From Petrosia ficiformis (Eukaryota; Porifera; Demospongiae; Haplosclerida; Petrosiidae): a stretch of 64,000 nt of DNA. The DNA is taken from contig OX345637.1 in the NCBI GenBank assembly GCA_947044365.1, positions 1,717,001 to 1,781,000 on the forward strand. Direction: 5' to 3'. Position numbers and translations under genes: made by a program. Below, piece after piece: positions 53,345 through 64,000 of this stretch (position 1 is its first letter; each line of letters begins with the position of its first letter). The notes under the pieces were generated by a model. It saw only the letters and a program-made list of their open reading frames with translations, did no database searches and was not told where the DNA came from.

Positions 53345-53580
53345 AACCCTCTCCGCATAGGTAGAACGGAGGGTTACTGTAATTGTTTTGTCTGTCTGTC
53401 TGTCTGTCGGCAAAATTCCACTGAACCTATGAACATTAGCAATTTGAATTTACTACCAGCAGACTTCGAATCATACAAGGATCAAAAGCAGCAACAGGCT
53501 TTTGCTAAAACCTTTCTGTTTTGAAGTTATGACAATTTTTGTAACTCATAGTCGCCGTTTAACAACTTTCAGAAGACGTC
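53345..53580 (+). repeat. Repeat family E, distant copy
   Basis: Begins CCCTCTCCGCATAGGTAGAACGGAGGG and GTAATTGTTTTGTCTGTCTG, ending near GAAGTTATGACAATTTTTGT. Shares start and end with units at 25105 and 29149-29340. Confidence 0.7.
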
Positions 53581-53989
53581 TCGTAGCAAAAGAGTCCACT
53601 GAAATTGTCTGAAGGCTATTGCTGTCGAATCACAGCTTGAAGTGAATCACAATTGAAGTATTGGCTGCTACAACTTCCAGCTGACTCTAAGCTTTCTGCC
53701 ATGACTGTTAATGTTTAGCCCCACCCATTTCATTTCATCCATGCCTGTTTTCAAGTCTTGATATTAACGCTGCACTTCTTATACTAGTGGGACTTGGAGT
53801 GTAAGTTGTAATGCACACACACACATATATAATATAATCTCAGTATAATAATAGTAATAATAGCAGTCAAATATTGTCTGCAATTATTTTCTTGTCAGTG
53901 ACTGAATCATTCTTGTTTCCCAAATCACACTTGTGGGGAGGGTTCTTGCACTGCGAGTGCATTCATTATGTCTTCATCTAATCTTTGTA

Positions 53990-54540
53990 CTTTTTAAAGG
54001 TTTTTGTAGAACTTAGAAATATATTTCAGCTACATGTACTAATTTCAGTTTCTATGCAAGTTACTTTCTTTTTGCTGTTCTGTAGAGCTCGAGCGCATGC
54101 ACCATAACCCAGTGATTGATTGAGCCCCCTGGAATGATGCAATGTATACAACGCATATGTAATGCAAACATACAAATATAATATATGTAGATTCAACCTT
54201 CACGGAAACCAATTATAGGGATAGCCCTACAGACCATAAAAAGAAGTATCCCTGTAGTTGTTTTGTCGTATCATCAATCAGTATTCATGACTGACTTTCT
54301 CATGCCTGAAACACAACATCCTATTATAGTTATTGTAATTATTCTTATAGAAATTTAGGAATATATTTCAGCTAGAACAGTTGTTAGTTCCAGTTTCTAT
54401 GTAACCTTCAAACAGCCTTTTTCCTGTTATGTATAGCATGAGCACACTTTGTTTTATGTATCGCACGTTTTAATTGATGAGCCCCCCAGAATAACACAAC
54501 TTCCTTAACTACGAATGTGACACGAGAATATAGGAATGGC
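53990..54540 (+). mobile_element. MITE family D, two adjacent diverged copies
   Basis: The first copy (about 53990-54230) ends at CCAATTATAGGGATAGCCC. The second (about 54245-54540) starts at ATCCCTGTAGTTGTTTTGTC and runs to AATAACACAACTTCCTTAAC. Both keep the AGTTTCTATG and GAGCCCCC blocks. Confidence 0.7.
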
Positions 54541-55124
54541 CCAAAATGGTGTTTTAAAATTGATTGATCAACCTATACATTTGATTTGTTTGGCATATTA
54601 AAGCACAGTTACTGTATTTAATCAGAAGTTGCCTTTATTTTATTTATTTATTTTTTGCAAATATGATCACAATTAACACATCTAAAAGTATCTAATTATA
54701 AATTATTTTAGCGCCACCACAAGAAATTATTAGATACCCAATCTCAGTAGCTTTCTGTACAAAATGACTGTATAATGGTATTGAAACAATTATTTGGATG
54801 CTTTGAGTAGTTGATGTTAACAAATTCTGTGGCAATTTGTGCTTTTTGAGAGAGAGAGAGACTGCTGATCCCTCCTTTGTAACTACATCTGAGTTTTGAG
54901 AAGTGTTCCAAATTAACCCATAATTAGAGTTATAGATGTCACAAATTATTTGTAGACAAGTCAATATTATTTGTTTGTAGATTTGACAATAATTGCTTTT
55001 TTCATATGCTCTGTATAATGTGACATCATCACAGTGATAATGTATTCCATGTGTGCTTGAGAATGTATGCAACAACCATTTAATATCATATAACGAAGCA
55101 TGAAATTATCCTTCTTCCAGACCA
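54541..55124. other. Non-coding DNA, nothing recognised
   Basis: AT-rich; the minus-strand open frame at 54692-55075 lacks splice context or recognisable motifs. Confidence 0.4.
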
Positions 55125-55133
55125 GGGACCAAG

Positions 55134-55648
55134 TAGTCTCGCGTAGCCAGCCCCTCCCACTCTAAACGAAGCAGGATGGGTCTGGTAGATCTCCATTGTT
55201 TAGTCGTTCAGTGGAACTACTGGATTTCCGATAGTTTCACTTATTTCAAGTACGGGTTTGATGTAACACCATTGAGATTTGCAAGGATTATAGTAGTTGC
55301 TCCGCAGCTGGAGAGAATTTTTTATTAAAGAATAAGCAGATAGACACAGTAAAAGCTTTTGTGTCATATATTTATGCTTACCCATAGGCTATGGAAGCTC
55401 TGGCTACATTTTTGACAGACAAAAGCCTTATAGAGCTTCCCTGACCTTAACTGCAGCTCTTCCATTCAACAGCTTCCTTTTAAATTTGCTTCTCCCAGAG
55501 CTAATCTCGCTATCACGCAAACAGCAATTCTCCATTTTAGTAATACTTTCTCACACACTCACTTAACATAAGTACTTCTGGTAACGTCACTGGACGACTT
55601 TAACAATTCCCGCTTCATTTAGAGTGGGAGGGGGGCTACTCAAGGCTA
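55134..55648. mobile_element. Mutator-like MITE with 9-bp duplication, copy 3
   Basis: Ends TAGTCTCGCGTAGCCAGCCC and (inverted) TAGCCTTGAGTAGCCCCCCT continue into TCCCACTCTAAA. GGGACCAAG flanks it on both sides (55125-55133 and 55649-55657), a perfect 9-bp target duplication as in Mutator-like elements. Confidence 0.85.
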
Positions 55649-55657
55649 GGGACCAAG

Positions 55658-56520
55658 TACACAAATTTACTTAAGCACAAATTTTGAAGTGCTACACTCA
55701 ACAATACTTGAACGCTTACAAGTACTTATAAGTATTTTGAGTGCTTTGAAGTACTAAAAGCAACAAGTCGAGTGTTTGGAAGTACAGTGGTCAGTGCCAA
55801 AGCCCACACTTAGCTCAATTCCATTACTTACAACTTTGAATTGGCTGTTCATACAGCTTGGATGTTTGTACTACCTTAACACACTTGTAATAGACTGTCT
55901 TGTGTAGAATTTCGTAGAAAAATACCAAAAGACTTAAATAATAGTACCATTGATACGTTTAATGTAGTTTTAACTACATAATATAAAAGTATGTCTGTGG
56001 ACTGTAAAAAAGGGACTGTGTATGTGATATTGTTGTGTTAGACTATACTTGTTATCTACCTGTATTGCTATTGTATTGTATCACACCATAATATCATTTA
56101 TTATACTATGATGTAATCATCACGTGGTTATCAGGTGATGACGATTTCATAATAATACATTTTGGTAGAGACACAATTTCTAGAACGGGCTACGAGGATT
56201 AAACCTGTCTGATAACGACGACCATTTAACTTACCTCTAGGGGGTGGGGCACTTAAGTCACGATTTTCTTTTTTTACTGCAGGGTTCAATTCTATACCTT
56301 ACAAAGAATATTTGTGTAAATATTCTTTCTATCAAATTTGTGTTTAGTTTTTGAGATATTTGCAAAAAAGTTCCCGATACTGCAAACTTTAAAATCTATG
56401 CAAAGTCATCAAGATTGATTGTATTAGCAAAACAAACTACATGGTTGCAATCTGCTATTGAAGAACAATAAAGTTACGAAGAGTTTTTGTTCGTATGCCC
56501 TTTAGTTTTTGTTTAAAGTC
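55658..56520. other. Non-coding DNA before the Gypsy gag
   Basis: No gene recognised. The part nearest the gag start may be the leader and remains of a 5' LTR, but I could not find a paired LTR. Confidence 0.4.
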
Positions 56521-59272
56521 CCAATGGCAACGAAAGTGGATTTGCCACCTCTACCGCCGTTTGATGCCCTGAGCGATCAAAGTTCGTCGAGTCAATGATG
56601 GAAGACCTTGATAAAATGGTTTGAAACGTACATAGTAGCAACGAATGTCACCGACGATAAACAAAAAAGAGCCATGCTCCTCTATCAGGCTGGGCCAGAC
56701 ACGTAAGATATCTTTGAACATTAGAAGACACAGGTGAAGACTATATAACTGCCAAGACAAAGCTTGGTGAATACTTCTCGCCAAAGAAAAATGTTGACTA
56801 TGAAATATTTCAGTTCCGTCAGGCTGTTGAGACGTCTGATGAAACAGTTAAGCAATTTGCAACAAGACTACGAAGATTAGCTGCCAATTGTGAATTTGCT
56901 GATGTCAAAAAGGAGGTGAAGTCAGCCATAATACAACACTGTCTATCAAAGTGGCTGAGACATTTTGCTCTGAAAGTGAAATACAAGCTGTTGGGATGGA
57001 AGAGAAATTGCCCCAAAATCAAGTCCCAAAAAATGAGGTCAACTATGTGGGAAACATGAGACCTGAGCCCCATCAGAAATTTACTCGCTCACAATTTGAA
57101 CAAACCTCACACCCTCCTCGGACCTGTTGCAAGTGCGGTCAATCATGGCCACACAGAGGTAGGCAGTGTCCTGCTAATGGTCAGACATGTCATAAATGTC
57201 GTAAATTTAACCACTATGCAAAGGTGTGCATAACAGCAACAAGCCCCATGTCAAAACAGAAAGTAAACGAGAATATCGAAAAACCTTTCAAAGAAGAGCT
57301 CAGCAACAGCGATGATGAGTATGTATACTCCGCTGGCAATGATCAGTCAAAGATTCCAAAAGTCACAGTCCAGATCAATAGCGTGGATGTGTCAATGATA
57401 CTAGACACAGGTGCCTCAACAGACATCATCGACGAAGATGCTTTCAGTCGTATCACCCAACACTCAACGGTCCAACTTGGTCCCACGACCAAACGTTTAT
57501 TTGCCTATGGTTCAAAAGATCGACTGTCTACTCTCGGACAGTTTGAAGGTGAAATTGAATGCCAACAAGCAAAGAGGCAAAACGTGACTGTCCAGGTTCT
57601 ACGAGGGAACCATGGTTCACTTCTCAGTTACAAGACTGCATCAGCTTTGGGAATTCTTGATCTGCACATCAATGAAATAAAGGAGAGCTCACTTTCTCAT
57701 GATATAGAAAAGAAATTCCCTGATCTATTCAATGGTATTGGTAGATTGAAAGATGTTGAAGTGCAGCTGCACATCGATAGCACACTTGAGCCTGTCACAC
57801 AAAGAGCACGACAAATTCCTTTTCACATTTGAAAGAAAGTAGAAACGGAGTTGAGTAACCTCGAACAACAAGGCATCATTGGAAGGGCTGATGGTCCCAC
57901 ACCTTGGGTATCGCCACTTCGGATTTACGTAGACATGCGTATGGCAAACCGTGCCATCAAACGTGAACGACACTCCATACCTACGATGGATGACCTTGCC
58001 CACATTTGAAACGGTGCCACTGTCTTCTAAAAATTAGATCTCCGATCAGGATATCATCAGCTCACCCTGGCTCCCGAGAGTCGTTATATCACTACATTCG
58101 CTACACAGTGGAGATATAGTCGTCTTAATTTTGGCACCAGCTCGGCTAGTGAAATGTTTCACAAGGAAATTCAATCCTTGCTCGCAAATATTTTAGGCTC
58201 ACTAAATATCAGTGATGATGTCATTGTCTTCGGACATACACAAGCTGAGCACGATGAGGCACTTACTTGAAGCTGTATATCGGACCTCACTTTACACAAA
58301 AAGAAATGCGAATTCAACAAGCCTTCTATCTCGTTTTTCGGGTTTGTGTTCTCTGACCATGGCATCTCACCTGACCCGAAGAAAGTGGAAGCAATATACA
58401 ATGCCGCACCACCAACAACTGCCAGTGGTGTAAGAAGCTTCTTAGGGATGGCCACATACTGTGCCAAATTCATCCCTAAGTTCAGCGATGTTTCAGAACC
58501 GTTAAGAGAGTTGACAAAAAAACAATTTCAATGATTGGCAAGACATGAAAAGTCATTCCAGGAAATCAAAGAGCTACTCACCAGTGCCCAAGTAATGGCG
58601 TACTTTGACCCTGATAAGGAAACACATTTGGGCAATGATGCTTCTCCCATGGGATTATCGGCAATCTTGCTGCAGGTAATGCTCAGCACAGAGGAAACGG
58701 GTGTTGTTGCATATGTCAGTCGAGCACTGACACCGGTTGAACGCCGGTATTCGCAAACAGAAAAAGAAGCATTGGCTATTGTTTGGGCGATTGAGAAGCT
58801 ACACATTTACCTTTACGGGAGTCAATTTAAGCTGATCACTGATTGTAAACCCTTGCAGTTCATCTTTAACAACCCCAAATCAAAACCTCCTGCACAGATT
58901 GAGCGTTAGAATCTCCGATTACAAGGATACGATTTTAAAACCGTGCACACAGAGGGAAACTGTAATCCTTCAGATTACTTGTCTAGACATTCTACAAAGA
59001 AGTTAATCAATCGGAGTTGAATCTGTTCAAAAGAGTCAAGGATGAATTGACAGTCAATGATGAATTCACAATAGTGCTAAAAGGGAGTCGAATAGTCATC
59101 CCAGAACAATTACGTGAAAAAAGCAATATCTATAGCACACGAAGGACAGAGAGAACACTATAGCAGAAGAGTACGTAAATTTCCTATCATCAAATGCTGT
59201 TAAAAACAAAAAGTAAATAATTGTAAACTTTTCAACATCTAGTTCCTTGTAAACTCTGCTTTAAAAATAAGG

Positions 59273-59329
<57 letters not shown>

Positions 59330-59515
59330 AATACTATTTCAATATTTCCATATAAGTGGAAGTGATTATTATGGGCAATAGGTATTTTGAAGGACATCAA
59401 CTACTGAGAGAGAAAGTGTGGTTCCCAGGAATTGACAAGTATGTCAAGAGAGTTGTATCACTTGTCAAGCTAACGGTCCTGAGAATCGTCCTGACCCCCT
59501 TCAAATGGTGTCACA
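56521..59515 (+). pseudogene. Broken Gypsy LTR retrotransposon (gag-pol)
   Basis: Gag starts at 56521 (MATKVDLPPLPPFDALSD) with stops at about 56595 and 56707. An intact stretch at 56951-57832 carries two zinc knuckles (CCKCGQSW, CHKCRKFNHYAKVC) and an aspartic protease (MILDTGASTDII). RT follows with stops or shifts at 57830, 58007, 58028 and 58268 and fragments LDLRSGYHQLTL and ISDDVIVFGHT. RNase H-like parts are NDASPMGLSAILLQ and YSQTEKEALAIVWAIEKL, with a stop at 58907. The integrase zinc region is split by an insertion at 59149-59388 and then lost. Damage is described only; the element is dead. Confidence 0.9.
59149..59388. mobile_element. Insertion inside the Gypsy integrase, 8-bp duplication
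   Basis: GAAGGACA occurs at 59141-59148 and 59389-59396, on each side of a 240-bp non-coding insert with a TA run (59278-59318). The integrase frame resumes after it. The 8-bp size fits hAT, although terminal inverted repeats are weak. Confidence 0.65.
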
Positions 59516-59785
59516 GTAATCATCTCTGACTTTATCAATCCTGAAACACAACAGCCTATATATTATAGTTATTATTTTGACTATCTACTCTCCTTACCTT
59601 TTAAAAGAACCTTGTAGAACTTTAGGAAAATATTTCAAGTAGAATAGTTACATGTAACTAGTAGTTCTAGTTTCTATGTAAGCTACAAGCAGCTTTGTTT
59701 CTTCCTACTGGTCTGTAGAGCTTGACTGCGCGTTCTATATATATATATAATTCGAGCCCGTGGGAAAGCAATCATAGGGACTGCC
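59515..59785 (+). mobile_element. MITE family D copy truncating the Gypsy element
   Basis: Contains CTGAAACACAACAGCCTAT, TCTATGTAAGCTACAAGCAG and ends GGGAAAGCAATCATAGGGAC. The left terminal repeat is missing. Confidence 0.75.
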
Positions 59786-59920
59786 TTATTGGCCATAAAA
59801 ATGTTTTCTTAGCTGTATAAGATGTTGCTAGTTTATTCACAGTCTTTACATTTGGTAAACATTAAAATACGTGCATTGATCACCATAATTATTTTGATGC
59901 CATTGTGTTTTATTTGTAGT

Positions 59921-60559
59921 AGCAGGAACTTATGAGCGCGGTGAAGCGGCGCAAAAGAGCATCAAACTTTAGTATATTTTGCAAACCATTTGTTGTTGAA
60001 TCACACCTGTGCAAACTGCCTTTTATTGTAAACTTGTGTGAACTGTGTCAGTGATTTAAGTAGGCAAGATAAGTGTTTATTGAAATTAAAAATGAAATAA
60101 TTATTCAAATTATTATTAATGCACTATCGTTTGCATCTGACAAAATGAGTAGAAGTATTCTATATAATCCCCCACTTCTTTCCAGACAGAAATGATACTA
60201 GTATAGTCAGCAAAGGATAGGTGCTACCAAACTCTGTAACAAAAGTGTCAAAGTACTGTGTTTAGTCTATAGGGTCTACAAAAGGACTATTAATAGACAA
60301 CAATAAAAGCAATATCTCTAAGGAAATAAGCACATGATGATTAGTTTGTTACCAGGAGCAGGATTTGAAACCGTGCACGAGTTTGTTTGACATTGTTTTC
60401 TTGACTAGATTCTAATAATTACCTACCCACTTCGGACACTTATCTTAAACCCATCATTTTGACCATATTTGAAGTTTTGCTGAAAGTGTAATTCGACAAC
60501 AGATGGTTAGTGCAGCTTGATGCTCCTTGCGCCACTTAACGCCATTCATAAGCTCCTGG
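59921..60559. mobile_element. Long-TIR element of about 640 bp
   Basis: About 100-bp inverted ends share GGAACTTATGA / GGAGCTTATGA, GGCGCAA, GAGCATCAA and ACCATTTGTTGTTGAATCAC-like words with scattered differences. Interior non-coding. Confidence 0.75.
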
Positions 60560-61003
60560 TCTGTGTTATTAACAGAATTCTAAAAATGAATCTAATTACA
60601 TGATGAAGATATAATGGGCATAAATGATGATATTCTAACAATATTGTTATGCTTATGCAACAAAGTGATTTTAATCTGGTAAAATGTGATTTATTACCTA
60701 TCTACATGTAGTAACCAACTATATGCCATAGATTTATAAAGCCAGTTTCACTTTAACTTCCATCTGTTCAGCATTTCGCAATCTAAAAACTTGCCGTTAA
60801 CACATGAAGCACTCTTCATTGTTATCTCATTTTGTTATTACAATCACATTTACTATTTCTGTACATTTACACAACATATTTAATGTCTGCATCAGGATTT
60901 ACCTCTGCCAGAAAGCATGTATGCAATAATTATTAATGCTTTAGAATGAGCAAAGAGATATTTTTACCCCACGACACATTTATTTCATTGCACATTATAA
61001 TAG

Positions 61004-63792
61004 TATTTGACAAAAAATCAGTCAAAGTATGAAGAAGGTGAAAGGATACCATTTCATTTTCGAGATCCTATTGATGGATATGTGGAACTTGACTTGATTC
61101 CATCACAAGATATGTGTAGTAAAGGATGGACGCTAAAATGTGATAAAGCACCACTGAGAGTGAGTCCTATATATATATTATTATTAAATTGAAGCAATAA
61201 TATCATACTCATCATTGCATGCCGATATCACTAGTGTCTCTTCATTTCTGTGTTCTCGAAAGTTGGTTACATTCTTTCTGAATCTTCCTGCTGGTCTATA
61301 GCTCAAATGCACGTTCTTTTACGTGCCACACCCATTAATTAATACATAAATCAGAGAGTACGGTAGTACTCCTATGTAGGGATAGCACGGAAAAAAAATG
61401 GCCGCCCATACATTTCAATTGCAAGTGGTAAGCTGAAATCTCTGCTAATGTATACAGATAGGTTAAAATATACATATAACTTATAATACTGAGTAATTTT
61501 ATGACTATCCATACCTTTTAGATGTCTAGAGATCTTCGTTAATGTAGAGATCCGGCGAGTAGCAAAACTGGCAAAATCTTCATATTATTCACTATTATTC
61601 ACTATTATTATTCCTCTTTTTCATAAAAATAGATTTCTAAGTTTCTGGAGCTATTAAAGTAGTTGTAGCACAAATACAAATTTATTTTAAGTTAAATTCA
61701 GGGGAACAAACTTCGTACTGTTCTGTTTCTTGACCTAGACAACGAATACTTTCAGCCACTACAGCAACCTACTTACTATGGGACGCCATTTGTAATAAAC
61801 CACACCTATAAACACACCCATTAAGTATATATAATAATATATATATATATATAAAGTGGCAAAAGTGCCCTGCCTGCGTGTTATTGAGACTTCAGAAGTT
61901 ATTGAAAAATATCAGTGGAGTTCTGATTTTAGGGATCCTTGAGAAGTACTCCTTTCGTGAACTGATTTTAGGGATTCTTGAGAAGTACTCCTTTCGTGAA
62001 CCGTTGTCAGTGGAGTTCTCATTTTAAGGGATTCTTGAGATAAGTTTTATTGTTATATACAAGCTTATATCTTAGTTACACACTATAGCTATAATAATAT
62101 CCTATAAACTACACCCTATAGCTATAATAATATTCTGTAAACTATTCATTGTATACGAAAATAATAAACAACGTTATAAAAAATGAAAGAGTACGTAGGG
62201 ATATATATTATTATACTGAGTCATTTAAAAAGAATTGAAACAAGAATAATATAGAAACATGTTCAAAAATGAAAGAGGATGTAGGAATTATAATAACAAA
62301 TAATTATAATATTGCAGTAAATTTTGAGTACTGTCTCCTTCTGGACACCGTTCCTGCAGAAAATATCGGTACTGTAAGTGAAACAGAATAGTCATCACGT
62401 ATTTGATCACAAATTTACCTGAATTTTTTAAAAATAGAATCGAAACAAGAATAATAAAAACATTTTAAAAAATGAAGGAGTATGTAGGGATCAAAACCAA
62501 AAAAGCACAGGAACAAGATTGCTTTGGCAACAAAATGAAATACCACTTCCACATAACAACCCTACATAAGTATAGACAACTTGAGTAAAGACAAAACACA
62601 AGGAAGTGATACTTATGTACGGTTGTTATGTGGAAGTGGTATTTCATTTTGTTGCCAAAGCAATCTTGTTCCTGTGCTTTTTCGGTTTTGATCCCTACAT
62701 ACTCCTTCATTTTTTAAAATATTATATATATATATAATAACTGTAATTATATGCATTGAACCCCGTAGAAAGCAATTATAGGGATGACCCTACGGACCAT
62801 AATTATTGTTCTTCCTTAATAAAGACTCATACTTAGTGACTGAAGCTCTTGATCTGCTTCTCAAATTACCTCAAGAATTGCTCATCAGGAATAAATAATC
62901 TCTTGCTAGACAGTTACATACCAGCAGAGAAAGGCTCTGCCATATTTATTCCACACAATTCACTTCAGACTGACATTATCAATAAATACAGTGTAAACCA
63001 TAGTTGTTATACAGTATGCTTCTAAAATAGGACCTTCAATCTCAGTCATCGAGATTAGCAGTTAAGGATATACCCTAACTGTCCCTAACTGCTAATTTCC
63101 TCTGACCTCTGTCTCAGAATGTATATTAGCACAGTACACCTACTAATTAGGGTTTATAAAAATTATGAATACTTAGCAATATACCATACTTGTATTATAT
63201 TATGTTGTTTATACTCAGATAACAAAGAAGAGTGTGGATCGCTGTGGTACAAATGAGCCTTACTCAGTTTGTATCATAAGAGTGTCAGCCACATTCGATG
63301 CTGATAGTGAATTGAGTTATGATATTCCTTTGGTTGGAACTGATGAAAACATTACTATTACCATCAATCGCACCATCAACAATTTAGGTATGAGAGAAAG
63401 TATAAATAAAAAGTTTATTTGTCTCCACACAGAAATTGATTTAGCTGAAGCAAGCATAAATGATAATTAATTATAATAATAGTACAGCAGTGTTCTCACT
63501 AGGAATATAAGTCCAAATGGAGGAGGTGTGGCAAATTTAAGCATGCACTGATATTAATAATCATTTAGCTCGTCAAATATATGCACCATGTTGAATGCCT
63601 TTGTTCTATGGTCTTAAATCATGTTTTTGTGGTACATTGTGTATATGCAGCAGTTATAAAGACTACTTGATTTATATGCTACAAACTGCTAATACTTATG
63701 CAGAAAAATCATCCAAGACTCTGCAGTTCCTGAAAACGTGTGTAACAAAGAAAAACAGTCCGAGTAATAAAAGTATACATATTTATCAATGA
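61004..63792 (+). CDS. Third ZU5-family gene, UPA-type exons only (partial)
   Basis: Exon 61004-61159 has exactly the length (156 bp) and phase of 44803-44958 and encodes the related DGYVELDLIPSQDM and KGWTLKCDKAPLR. Exon 63219-63387 parallels 45588-45786 (ITKKSVDRCGTNEPYSVC, LSYDIPLVGTDEN). A possible last exon, 63704-63792, opens in phase 1 after ACTTATGCAG and ends at TGA. No ZU5 exon or partner of 44627-44745 was recognised upstream, where transposons lie, so this gene is partial or its 5' exons are beyond my detection. A Death exon might lie beyond the window. Confidence 0.55.
61350..61615 (-). repeat. Repeat family C, second copy
   Basis: Inverted relative of 10930-11175, containing CTATGTAGGGATAGCACGGA and AAATGGCCGCCCATACATTT. 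It lies in the intron between two UPA-type exons. Confidence 0.75.
61905..62040 (+). repeat. Short tandem repeats of about 45 bp
   Basis: Three imperfect units carry GATTTTAGGGATTCTTGAGA and GTACTCCTTTCGTGAAC. A second two-copy repeat (CTATAGCTATAATAATAT) follows at 62083-62140. Confidence 0.8.
62203..62724. mobile_element. Palindromic MITE family A, complete copy plus fragments
   Basis: The complete copy spans about 62445-62724 with arms of about 120 bp (ACCACTTCCACATAACAACC and its inverse). Two partial left arms precede it at about 62170-62215 and 62230-62290 (AAAATGAAAGAGGATGTAGG). They suggest repeated insertion into the same spot. Confidence 0.85.
62755..62800 (+). repeat. MITE family D terminal fragment
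   Basis: TTGAACCCCGTAGAAAGCAATTATAGGGATGACCC matches the right end of the 49083 copy. It directly follows the palindromic MITE. Confidence 0.65.
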
Positions 63793-64000
63793 AACAACTT
63801 TTTTAACACTGATAGTACATTTTTATACAAAATAATTAAAATACATTAATACCCAAGTGATACTTCACAAAATATTAAGTGGGGGAGCCATTCAAAAGAA
63901 ACATAAGGAGAACATTGATAGTGCATGACATGTCATCAAGTATACCTACACATGCACTTATAGACCTGTATTATCTTATAACTGTAGCTCCTTATTATTC

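Overview
The window is eukaryotic and animal, most likely a demosponge. It is AT-rich, has GT-AG introns, and carries a local expansion of coiled-coil / ZU5 / UPA / Death-domain genes of the kind numerous in sponges such as Amphimedon. It is also packed with transposons and MITEs, many nested in each other. No bacterial features, rRNA or CRISPR were seen, and I recognised no tRNA. Gene models were built by hand from splice signals and reading phase, so exon coordinates are predictions.

Layout. 1-3.4 kb: half of a palindromic MITE, a poly-Gln ORF, AT-rich non-coding DNA and a 21-bp minisatellite. 3.5-10.1 kb (-): an intact 2210-aa Helitron protein with a 2A-like motif at its extreme N-terminus, zinc-binding cysteines, ten 15-residue repeats, HUH Rep, PIF1-like helicase and an OTU domain. 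10.6-14.3 kb: four MITEs and a Mutator-like MITE. 12.9-16.9 kb (+): a four-exon Death-domain gene. 17.7-23.7 kb (+): coiled-coil exons partly copied by a tandem duplication whose edge lies inside a hAT MITE. 24.5-25.1 kb: a fragment resembling DUF3504/Crypton-type proteins. 25.3-29.1 kb: a DNA transposon with a 1012-1032-aa protein and a TA target duplication. 30.3-43.5 kb: a 13.3-kb CACTA/EnSpm-like transposon (CACTGTTAAAA termini, TA duplication) holding two divergent genes, a nine-exon transposase (-) and a SAMD3-like SAM-domain gene (+). A Penelope-like retroelement is nested in a transposase intron. 44.0-50.2 kb (+): ZU5, UPA, Death and C-terminal exons. 50.4-52.4 kb: a degenerate tandem array, a MITE and a third Death exon. 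53-60.6 kb: MITEs, a broken Gypsy retrotransposon and a long-TIR element. 61.0-63.8 kb (+): two UPA-type exons and a possible terminal exon.

How the parts relate. The coiled-coil exons end at 23677 in phase 1 and the ZU5 exon at 44023 opens in phase 1. They may be one host gene whose roughly 20-kb intron has filled with nested transposons. ZU5-UPA-Death is the module of UNC5 and PIDD, so a signalling or innate-immune adaptor role is plausible but inferred. The strongest unusual items are the two-gene CACTA element, the T TTT TTA heptamer between the two Penelope ORFs, the N-terminal 2A motif on the Helitron protein, and the possibly unclassified TA-duplicating transposon.
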